This document shows, piece after piece, positions 1-6,663 of a DNA stretch of 6,834 nt (positions within the stretch are counted from its first letter, which is position 1; each line of letters begins with the position of its first letter). The stretch covers positions 1 through 6,834 of the forward strand of contig PIVH01000229.1 in assembly GCA_003354225.1 (NCBI GenBank), written 5' to 3'. The DNA comes from Globobulimina sp. (lineage: Eukaryota > Foraminifera > Rotaliida). Under the pieces are notes generated by a model. It ran no database searches. It saw only the letters and a list, made by a program, of their open reading frames with translations, and was not told where the DNA came from. The position numbers and the translations under genes are program-made.

Positions 1-2955
1 CACCAATATCACCACCAGGCAGTGTTTGAAAGCCTTCCTTCAATGCTGGCATTGGACTGAATGGACTGTGCTCACTCGTGCATGGCGTAATGGCCATTGG
101 TTTGCGAAGGTTTGCAGTAAACGCAGACAAAGAAGTTTTCCGCATACCGCCACCACCAATGCTATAGCCACTATGTGAATGTCCATATGTATGTCGATTA
201 TATCCATCCAAAGTATATGAGTTAAACTCGCTGAAAGTGCCGGTTGTCGTAGAGACTGTAATACCACGTATTCTCCCATTCGTTGATATGAGTGGTCTGT
301 TTAATATCTTTCTAGAATATGTTTTGTAAAATAATTCGTTATCACTGGGTATGAAGGCCAATAAGAATGGCAGTTCGGGTAAGGGCTCGAAGCCAACCCT
401 TCGTAAATGAGCGGGCGTTTCAAATATCCAACCTAACCGTCGCAACTTTGTGATATTTTTGTGTGCTTTGGCTCTTTGTAATCTTTCTGCGGCCTCTTGT
501 TCGTCGGCTTGATACTTCTCATCAAATGTGGGGTATTGTGGAATGAAACGGATTTGTATTTCTTGCAAGGATACACCGTATAAATCATATTTCATCATAA
601 ATTTTATTAATCGTTCCAATGACCAATCGAAGTTATTGCCGTTGATTAATAGTTGCTGCGTATTGGGGAATAAACGTGTTATCGTTTCAAATCTGAGTGG
701 TTGATTTTTGACAAACGTCTGTTTGATTGTTTCTATGCCTTGCTTAATATCACCAGATTTAAATGGAAACTTATATTTCTTATGGCTTTCATAAAAGAAA
801 TGTTGAATTAACATCGGACAACGTTCCATTTTTACCGCCTTAACGTTTTTCGCTGTTTCAGAAATGGTTAAAAAAAGAGTAGTCAATAAAAACAGATGAT
901 ATATTATATAAACACATGTACACTTAACCCAACACAATAAATTGATCTCTATACTTTGCGAATGCAATGCGTTTATATTTCTTCTTTTTGGTGAAAAACT
1001 TATTCCAATCTTTAGTATATTGTAAATATAACAGATATAATATCGATATTTGTTCATAATCTTCTAATTTATGAAAAGCTAAATCTTGCCGCTTGGATAA
1101 ATCCTGCATGTCACTGAACGATATCACTGCATATATAACATATCAATAATATTACACACACCGTATACGTAGTACGTACCGTTGGATTCTGTATTTATAA
1201 CATGCAGTGCTTTGAGTATTGACTTTTCAATGGTCGCCGTACTGGCATTCGGGACATGGTCGCCGTACATACTGTATACATCTGATTTATATAAGTTGAC
1301 AATTTGAAATGAAGTGTTCATATAAAGTATCTCGCCCTCATCTGGGAAGTTGCTGATCCACGAGACCCGCAACCCCCTTCTACCAAAAGTAGGATACAAT
1401 TCGAATATTCTCCCTTTTGTGCCAGCAAACTGTTTGGCAATGTCGAATATTGTCGTTGTTGAAATTGGTCCCCAATACGTTCCCGAATATGACGGAGTGG
1501 AAAAAGCTTCATTCACACCGTGATAGAGCGTGCATGTGATGATATCTTTTGATTTTGTACATGCAATAAGCAACAATTCATTCCAATGATAAAATTGTTT
1601 CTGTCTCGTTGGTCGATCCGGTTGGTTCTCTCTGTAACATTTGCGATACGCTCGCTGCAATTCATCAAAGTCTGTGTACAGTTTGAGGCCAACGATCTCC
1701 TTCAACGACAGTCCAATCTCTCTGGCTTTGCGTTTCTTGCTATATCCGATGCAGGATTTTAACAAATCATTCCATTCTTTCTTCTCAATTTTGCAGTACA
1801 CATTGTTTAATATCTCGGCTTTCGGGTTCTTATACTTTGCGTCTGACTGGATTATACTGAAAGGGACACCAAATTGCAACACACGCAACGGGGTATCCGC
1901 TGTGGTGGATTGGTACTGTATGGCATAGTAATCAATGGGTACCAATGACGTTGCTTGATTCACGGCCTCCACATCCAAGTCATCGTCATCTGAATCAGCG
2001 TCATGCGCACCTTCATCGTCCATAGCAATCTCGCTCAAGTTCTCGCTGTTTCTATTGCTATTGTTAGTGGTGGCGGTCATGTAGCTATACCTGCTCTGGT
2101 TGCTGTTGCTGCTCTTATGTGTAAAGCCAGGGCCTAGCTCCACTTTTGTCATATTTTCATGCGTATTTATATTGCTCGCAGCACTCTGCCCAATATCAAT
2201 ATTCCCTGGAACAGCAAATTTGAATTCCAATGAATTCTGTCTGCGTCTGATGGGGGTTTGAATGGTTGGCACAGTTTGCCGCATTCGATAGGATGTTTTT
2301 TGTCCAATGTAGCGGTGCTTTCGAGCTGAACTGTTCCGTGATTGCATGTAATCTGTACGCATATCACATATGTATATATTATAGAAATGCATATACAAAG
2401 ATAAGAGTATATAATATACCGTCAGTATGATAAAAATAAACGTGCATTGTTTGTAATAAGTTCCAAGACTGTTTCCTATAATAATAGTAACCTGCATTTT
2501 CAGATTGACCCTTGACAAACAAACATAAGCTATGCAACTTGCACTGTGCATAGTTGTGTTGGCCAAGATGATGATGTAAGTAATGTTGCCATAGCTCTGT
2601 CATATCAAATTCTAAATTTTTGGAACTTCTCTTTAAATTTGTCATTTTTTCTACGATTACATCAACTTCCCAATCTTCGCTGATTTGTATTTTCTGTCAT
2701 GATGTACAGTATGTTACGTATATACGGTATGTTTAAGAAATGAAATGGAATTTATAGGAACTAAACAGAATAGTCAATTTTAAAATATTCGCAATATTTT
2801 TTGAGCCTTATCCAGCATTCACATTTGTGTTTTGGGCATCGTCTGTTGTTTTTGGATAGTGTGTGATTGGGCGTTTGCAGATTCGAACTGTTGTTTTTGT
2901 TTTTAGACGATTGCTTCTTTTTGGTGTATGATTTCACTTTTTTCAACGCTGCCAT
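1..2955 (-). CDS. Five-exon gene (3' end outside window) for an ADP-ribosyltransferase-fold protein
   Basis: Assembled by eye from exons 2955-2767, 2693-2420, 2352-1180, 1126-929 and 852-1; phases at the joins are 0, 1, 1, 1 and no stop arises over 895 codons. The start at 2955 is the first ATG after an in-frame TAA at 2967-2965. Order in the protein: Lys/Asn/Ser-rich basic N-terminus (1-45); Cys/His-bearing helical region (about 45-160); Arg-rich then Asn/Ser-rich linker with an acidic run (266-288); conserved-looking block (about 290-425); ART-like core with TLYHGVN (His432), STTT (452-455) and EGE (493-495); then a helical C-terminal region with a Leu-rich stretch (LFPNTQQLLI) and a Gly/Ser/His tail. 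The order helical N-domain, lead-in block, ART core, C-terminal helices matches a protist family I know from memory, most likely foraminiferan; its function is unknown to me. ART-fold enzymes transfer ADP-ribose from NAD+, but activity here is inference. Further exons may lie beyond position 1. Confidence 0.8.
853..928 (-). other. Intron 4 (76 nt, phase 1)
   Basis: The donor is GTTGG|GTTAAG and the acceptor, after a T-rich run, is CTGAAACAG|CGAAAA. Splicing makes an Ala codon (G + CG) and joins FIVL to AKNVKAVKMERCPM. Without splicing the frame stops at TAA inside the donor (926-924). The run of T before the acceptor resembles a polypyrimidine tract, and TTTAACC is a candidate branch-point region. 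Confidence 0.8.
1127..1179 (-). other. Intron 3 (53 nt, phase 1)
   Basis: The donor is CAACG|GTACGT and the acceptor TATATGCAG|TGATAT. Removal joins G to TG to make a Val codon and opens a further 66 codons (ISFSDMQDLS...). Read-through instead gives 17 junk codons and then TGA, which spans the first three exon bases (1126-1124). The donor lies in a near-palindromic GTACGTACTACGTATAC. This is the shortest of the four introns. Confidence 0.85.
1290..1550 (-). other. ART-like catalytic core inside exon 3
   Basis: Three spaced motifs mark an ADP-ribosyltransferase fold. TLYHGVN lies near 1531-1511 with His at 1522-1520. GPISTTT follows, with its first Ser at 1462-1460. The last is SNFPDEGEIL, with E-x-E at 1339-1331. 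Between them are AKQFAGTKGRIFEL and WISNFP, the strands and turns expected of the fold. The Ser-Thr-Thr plus E-x-E pair is typical of the Arg-specific (R-S-E) class, where the first motif normally holds Arg; here it is His, as in PARP-type H-Y-E enzymes. The three blocks are unmistakably ordered and spaced, but substrate and activity cannot be read from the sequence. Confidence 0.7.
2353..2419 (-). other. Intron 2 (67 nt, phase 1)
   Basis: The donor is GACG|GTATAT and the acceptor GCGTACAG|ATTACATG. Joining restores GAT (Asp) followed by YMQSRNSS in the frame of the long third exon. Read-through ends at a TAA at 2381-2379. The intron is nearly all A/T with many ATATAC/TATATG steps, unlike the flanking exons. 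The upstream exon ends YFYHTD, so the joined product runs YHTDDYMQSRN. Confidence 0.75.
2694..2766 (-). other. Intron 1 (73 nt, phase 0)
   Basis: The donor reads TCT|GTTTAG and the acceptor ATGACAG|AAAATA. Upstream, the frame from 2955 meets TAG inside the donor itself (2763-2761). Downstream, the frame beginning at 2693 is open through the ATG at 2645 and reads KIQISEDWEVDVIVEK, which looks like protein rather than leader. Exon 1 ends in a helical stretch (WIRLKKYCEYFKIDYS) that this continues. A possible branch-point-like TTCTTAAAC lies mid-intron. Alternative: translation could begin at 2645 with the upstream ORF separate, but then the coding-like 16 codons before 2645 are unexplained. Confidence 0.7.
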
Positions 2956-3128
2956 AATATAAAATTATAAATCTAGTGCCAAATTAGGTGTCATGTAATA
3001 ACGCAAGATTTGAGTCGGGTCGAAATGTTTTAAAAATTGTTTTCAACGCCCTCCAGCCGTGTTGCTGTTACATTTATTTCTGCATTTGACATGCACCAAT
3101 CAAATATGGTACAAGTCCGTACAACAGC

Positions 3129-3293
3129 ATGGATAGTACCAATGAATGGACACAAACCCCGTTAGAGAATTCACGTGGTGACAGCAGCTCACACTGCTAC
3201 AGTTCATTGTGTATTGTGATTGACAGCACCGGAGAAATACAATACGATGGAACTGCTGCAACCCAAGACAAACCTATAGCGTTTCTCAGATAA
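3129..3293 (+). CDS. Possible small ORF, 54 codons, unknown
   Basis: ATG at 3129 in the context AACAGCATGG, stop TAA at 3291-3293. The product begins MDSTNEWTQTPLENSRGD, has a hydrophobic-polar middle (SLCIVIDSTGEIQYDG) and ends KPIAFLR. No signal peptide or membrane helix is apparent and I recognise no family. In its favour: codon third positions are mixed rather than AT-biased, base composition differs from the AT-rich flanks, and AATAAA begins three bases after the stop. Against it: it is short, and the frame stays open upstream to TGA at 3087-3089, so it could instead be the last exon of something or chance. It would be transcribed against the tail of the membrane-protein gene. Confidence 0.3.
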   Translation: MDSTNEWTQTPLENSRGDSSSHCYSSLCIVIDSTGEIQYDGTAATQDKPIAFLR

Positions 3294-3296
3294 TTG

Positions 3297-3302
3297 AATA
3301 AA
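3297..3302 (+). terminator. Candidate polyadenylation signal AATAAA
   Basis: An exact AATAAA lies three bases after the stop of the small plus-strand ORF. In AT-rich DNA this hexamer arises by chance, so its value depends on that ORF being expressed. Confidence 0.25.
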
Positions 3303-3358
3303 ATGTATACAACTATCGACCAGGTGGGGGGTGTTATCTTTTTGAATATATCGTTAAG

Positions 3359-4186
3359 CTATGCAGATGTTGCTGGCGATGCTGCCGTCAAAACCATTGA
3401 TGGATCTTCTTCATTTTCCATTGTTTCCACTCCCAATTCTACATTATTTCTGCTTTGTTCTTGGTTTAATTGTTGTTTTAAATGAGAGTGCATCAATACA
3501 AAATGAATGGGTTGAGTTAAAAATCCAATGCAAACACATAATAGACACATCCATTCAGATTGAATAGTAATTGTTGCATCATCTGCTTCATCCATATAAG
3601 TGATAATAAATATTAAAAAAAATGTCATTGCTAATATTGGACATAAAAAATCATATAAATGGATAATACGTCCATATGCTTGATTGATTTGCGTATATTG
3701 CATATATTTTACCCAATTTAGGGCATCTAAAAATTGCGCCAAAACAATAAAAAAAATACCAAAGGTTGCACCTGCGGCATGATTCGTATTGATGCCATTG
3801 ATGCGGCCGACATCTGAACCATAGCCATCATCTGAATTCCATGGACACTGAGCCACCAAAACTATACCGATGGCTCCAAGAATTGATGCAACCAAAATAG
3901 AAACTGATAAACACGATAATTTCCATAATAATTTCAGTAAATATGTTTTAATTACAAACCAAATAATTATACAAATTGCAGTTATTGTAAATCCTGTTGA
4001 AAATATATCAGAATATTTATTATCTCCATGTGTGGTTCCGAGATAAGATACAAATGCTTTATATTGAGGTTTAACTTTCCATTTATTCGCATAGATTGTT
4101 CCATAAATTGCAAGGGCTACACATCCAATTCCAACGAATGGAAGGAAGAAACCAATTTTTGCTAAAATCAACAAAGAAGGTATCAT
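3359..4186 (-). CDS. Six-helix membrane protein, Frag1/DRAM/Sfk1-like
   Basis: 275 residues, single exon, ATG at 4186 and TAG at 3361-3359. Six hydrophobic segments are visible at about 5-30, 65-84, 89-113, 137-158, 179-198 and 212-232, followed by a hydrophilic, Gln/Asn/Glu-rich tail (233-275). Family-style marks are SYLG in the first loop (47-50), ILGAIGIVLVAQ in helix 3 and NHAAGATFGIFF at the start of helix 4; Frag1/DRAM/Sfk1 proteins carry a similar His followed by a small-residue/Phe helix. Known members include DRAM (lysosome, autophagy), PGAP2 (GPI-anchor remodelling) and yeast Sfk1 (plasma-membrane lipid and PI4-kinase function); which branch this is cannot be told. The assignment rests on motif memory and topology, so another six-helix family remains possible. 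It diverges from the PPR gene with 22 bp between start codons, so its promoter must overlap that gene's coding start. Confidence 0.7.
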   Translation of the reverse strand: MIPSLLILAKIGFFLPFVGIGCVALAIYGTIYANKWKVKPQYKAFVSYLGTTHGDNKYSDIFSTGFTITAICIIIWFVIKTYLLKLLWKLSCLSVSILVASILGAIGIVLVAQCPWNSDDGYGSDVGRINGINTNHAAGATFGIFFIVLAQFLDALNWVKYMQYTQINQAYGRIIHLYDFLCPILAMTFFLIFIITYMDEADDATITIQSEWMCLLCVCIGFLTQPIHFVLMHSHLKQQLNQEQSRNNVELGVETMENEEDPSMVLTAASPATSA

Positions 4187-4208
4187 TAACTCTCCGATAT
4201 AAAAGCTA
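4187..4208. promoter_or_regulatory. 22-bp divergent gap between two start codons
   Basis: Only TAACTCTCCGATATAAAAGCTA separates the ATG of the membrane-protein gene (minus) from that of the PPR gene (plus). An in-frame TAA at 4200-4202 fixes the upstream limit of the PPR ORF. Both 5' UTRs must be very short or overlap the opposite coding sequence. Confidence 0.6.
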
Positions 4209-6584
4209 ATGCTGAGGTGTTCGACAAGATCAGTATTAAAAAAAAAACCTTTTCGAACAGCAAAAAAAATCAGTACTTATCGGAGAGCCCTAATGTTCAG
4301 ATTAAAACCCAAAACGGTAAAGAATAGCAATTGTGAAGCATACCAATTGCTTCGTGGATTGTATCAACAGAACAAAGCTAATGTTGCCAATAAAGACAGG
4401 GTTGTCATGGACGCCATGTCCATTTATGATAAAATAAACGAACCGAAATGTGATTATGTTATCAATGCATTAGTTAATTTATGTTATAATTTCCGATGCT
4501 ATAAAACAATTCCTTCAACACCCGTCATTTGGAGAGATATTGAATTGTTACCAGACACGAATAAAAAAAAACTCTCCTATGCATTGCTATTAATATCTTG
4601 TATCAAATCAAATAACATTGCAAAATCATTGAAAACGTTGGAATTGATTGCAAATTCTCAATACAGTCTGCAAATAAATGAATCAGTGATAATAAAATTA
4701 ATCAAACTATTAAATATTACCAAACATTTGGATTATATTTCACTATTAATGTCAGACACTGTTATACCAAACAGCATTGGAATAAAGACATCGTTGATTG
4801 CTCAATATTCAAAACACAAAGGAAATAGAAACAATTTAAACAAAGCTATAAATATATTCGTTCAAACTAAGTACGAGCAACGAGATACTATCATGAATGG
4901 TGCGATGATGACTGCTTTGATTCATAACGATTGTCATAAAGATGCGTTGAATATTTACAATGGAATGGACGCAGCTGATCAAGATGCAATTTGCCATGCT
5001 TTGGCTGTAAAATGTTGTACAGCGCTGAATGAAACAAAACAAATTCAACAAATTGAGGATTCATTGCAGAATTATAATGCTCAACAAATAATCCCAGTGC
5101 AGACATCACTGATTGATCACTATGGACATTGCGGAGATATTGAGAAAGCAGCACGTATCTTCCACTCTGTCACTGACGGTTTGCAGAATATAATCACTGT
5201 GAATTCTATGCTGACAGCGTATATTAATTGTTTCTGTTATAAAGAAGCATTACTTTTGTATGATAAGTATGATAATTTAGACAGAGATTCAATTTCGCAT
5301 TCATTGGCCATCAAAGCTTGCATCTCTGTTCGCGATTTTGTAAAAGGAAATGGCATTATAAATGAATTTAATTTGCATGTTGCACAGAATCAACATATTC
5401 AACTTAAGCATACACTCATTAATTTTTATGGGCATTGCAGCAACATTGACAATGCAGAACATATATTTAAATCTATTGGAAATAGCAAAGACTCCGTGAG
5501 TATCAATGCTATGATGACTGCATACATCAACAATCTGCAATACGTTGATGCGTTGAAGCTATATTATGATACAAATAATTTGAATTTTATTGATAACGTT
5601 TCTCATTCACTGGCAATCAAATGTTGCGCCAATATTGGCAATTTTAATAAAGGCAAAAAGATTCATTCCATCCTGAAAAAGGAAAATAAAATGAAGGACG
5701 ATAATAATCATCACATCAAAACAGCGTTGATTGATTTATATGGCCGCTGTCATGATGTCAATAATGCATTGCATATTTTTAGCTCGATTGGAAAAGATGT
5801 TGCACATAAAAGTACAGCATGTTGTAATTCAATGATGAATATTTATTGTGTTAACCAAAAATATGATGAATGTCTGCAATTGTTTGATGATATCGATATA
5901 AAAAATAGGAATTCCATATCGTATACCATTGTATTTACCGCCTGCGCCCATGATAACAAAGTTGAGCTTGGAAATAATATCTATCATCAACTGCTGCAGC
6001 GACGTGATTGTGATCTCATATTGAAAGAACTGTCGACTTTGAGCAGTTTAATTAATATGTTTGGCAAATTTGGAGATTTAAAGAAATGTGAAGAGATATT
6101 TGATATTGTTAAAAGCGCGCATTGTAAAGATATGTATTTGAATAACATCGGAATTTGGAATGTTATGATTCAAGCTCTTGGCGTAAATGGTGATGCTGTA
6201 AATGCACTGACATTGTTCAATGAAATGAAGGAGAAAACAAATATTAAAGTTGATTCGAAAGGATATGTTACAATATTCAATGCATTGAGTCATGGACAAA
6301 ATGTAAAAGAAGCCAAATATATATGGTATAATGACGTGTTAGATGCAAATATAAAATGTAATAAGTTGGTGACTTCATCGTTTGTTGATTGTTTAGCTCG
6401 CAATGGATATTTATTTGAAGCGTATGATATTATTTATCAATATGAGAAAATAAAAGATAGTGAGCTGTGTCAAGAAATGTGGTTATCTCTGTTTAATGGG
6501 TGTAAAATTCATAAAAATACAATGTTTATGTACTGTGTTGTTGACCAAATGAAAAATAGATTTCATGACTTGAGCTGTTTATGA
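4209..6584 (+). CDS. PLS-type pentatricopeptide repeat protein, probably mitochondrial
   Basis: 791 residues, one exon, ending in tandem TGA TGA. Residues 1-42 hold many Lys/Arg and no acidic residue (MLRCSTRSVLKKKPFRTAKK...), as in a mitochondrial presequence. The rest is helical repeats in S-P-L order. S motifs open near 193, 298, 400, 504, 611 and 722 (KTSLI, QTSLI, KHTLI, KTALI, LSSLI, TSSFV), 102-111 residues apart, which is three 35-residue units. P motifs carry NSML/NAMM/NSMM/NVMI near 332, 433, 540 and 651; L motifs carry SHSLAIK-type starts. Degenerate repeats fill about 80-185. The end (EMWLSLFNGCKIHKN, 756-770) resembles the plant E1 motif; there is no E2 or DYW deaminase domain. 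PPR proteins bind organellar RNA for editing, splicing, cleavage or stability. A run of ten A at 4238-4247 near the start is prone to frame errors, but the frame is intact. Confidence 0.9.
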   Translation: MLRCSTRSVLKKKPFRTAKKISTYRRALMFRLKPKTVKNSNCEAYQLLRGLYQQNKANVANKDRVVMDAMSIYDKINEPKCDYVINALVNLCYNFRCYKTIPSTPVIWRDIELLPDTNKKKLSYALLLISCIKSNNIAKSLKTLELIANSQYSLQINESVIIKLIKLLNITKHLDYISLLMSDTVIPNSIGIKTSLIAQYSKHKGNRNNLNKAINIFVQTKYEQRDTIMNGAMMTALIHNDCHKDALNIYNGMDAADQDAICHALAVKCCTALNETKQIQQIEDSLQNYNAQQIIPVQTSLIDHYGHCGDIEKAARIFHSVTDGLQNIITVNSMLTAYINCFCYKEALLLYDKYDNLDRDSISHSLAIKACISVRDFVKGNGIINEFNLHVAQNQHIQLKHTLINFYGHCSNIDNAEHIFKSIGNSKDSVSINAMMTAYINNLQYVDALKLYYDTNNLNFIDNVSHSLAIKCCANIGNFNKGKKIHSILKKENKMKDDNNHHIKTALIDLYGRCHDVNNALHIFSSIGKDVAHKSTACCNSMMNIYCVNQKYDECLQLFDDIDIKNRNSISYTIVFTACAHDNKVELGNNIYHQLLQRRDCDLILKELSTLSSLINMFGKFGDLKKCEEIFDIVKSAHCKDMYLNNIGIWNVMIQALGVNGDAVNALTLFNEMKEKTNIKVDSKGYVTIFNALSHGQNVKEAKYIWYNDVLDANIKCNKLVTSSFVDCLARNGYLFEAYDIIYQYEKIKDSELCQEMWLSLFNGCKIHKNTMFMYCVVDQMKNRFHDLSCL

Positions 6585-6663
6585 TGACGTTGTACTGTAT
6601 TGTTCTCCCAGCAATTGTCATACCAGTCAACGTTTATGATTTGTAGGATTTGGGCGGAGTTTT
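6585..6663. other. 79-bp convergent 3' region
   Basis: This separates the PPR stop from the stop of the minus-strand SPRY-like gene. No AATAAA is present on the plus strand. The minus strand has CATAAA (in ATCATAAACG) just past its stop, a possible variant poly(A) signal. The two transcripts probably overlap at their 3' ends. Confidence 0.4.

Larger units (their letters stand above)
2956..3358. other. Intergenic region with promoter of the ART gene
   Basis: This holds the upstream region of the minus-strand ART gene and the 3' flank of the minus-strand membrane-protein gene. The 60 bp nearest the ART start (2956-3015) are strongly AT-rich, with TTTATAATTTTATATT directly before the ATG. No unambiguous TATA box, initiator or minus-strand AATAAA is visible. 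The part from about 3040 to 3290 is less AT-rich and holds the small plus-strand ORF listed separately. Confidence 0.5.

Noticed and set aside
1-180. CACCACCA-type repeats near the window start
   Set aside because: These are two short, irregular copies explained by Gly-rich codons in exon 5; there is no regular unit and no CRISPR-like spacing.
40-279. 79-codon minus-strand frame
   Set aside because: It is an out-of-frame shadow of exon 5, whose own frame is open over the same bases and continues from a well-supported splice acceptor.
1641-1928. 95-codon plus-strand frame
   Set aside because: It is antisense to exon 3 of the ART gene, in the conserved-looking lead-in block, and has no recognisable protein features.
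2446-2490. Tiny intron GTTACTATTATTATAG within exon 2
   Set aside because: It would be 16 nt or less and would shift the frame. Reading straight through gives a coherent protein.
2353-2566. Start of the 480-codon frame at 2566 with an apparent membrane helix (FIFIILTVYYILLSLY)
   Set aside because: These codons read exon 2 in the wrong frame and then the AT-rich intron 2. The hydrophobic segment is an artefact of the intron, and the spliced frame enters at 2352.
3301-3567. Plus-strand frames of 63 and 68 codons over the end of the membrane-protein gene
   Set aside because: They are antisense to the sixth helix and tail of the membrane protein; their apparent hydrophobicity mirrors that gene's codons.
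4198-4205. TATAAAAG as a TATA box for the PPR gene
   Set aside because: It ends three bases before the PPR start codon, so a start site 25-30 bases downstream would remove the ATG and most of the presequence. Chance in AT-rich DNA is likelier.
4836-5540. Minus-strand frames of 71-87 codons inside the PPR gene
   Set aside because: All lie antisense to clear PPR repeats and mirror their repeated codons; none has a recognisable motif.
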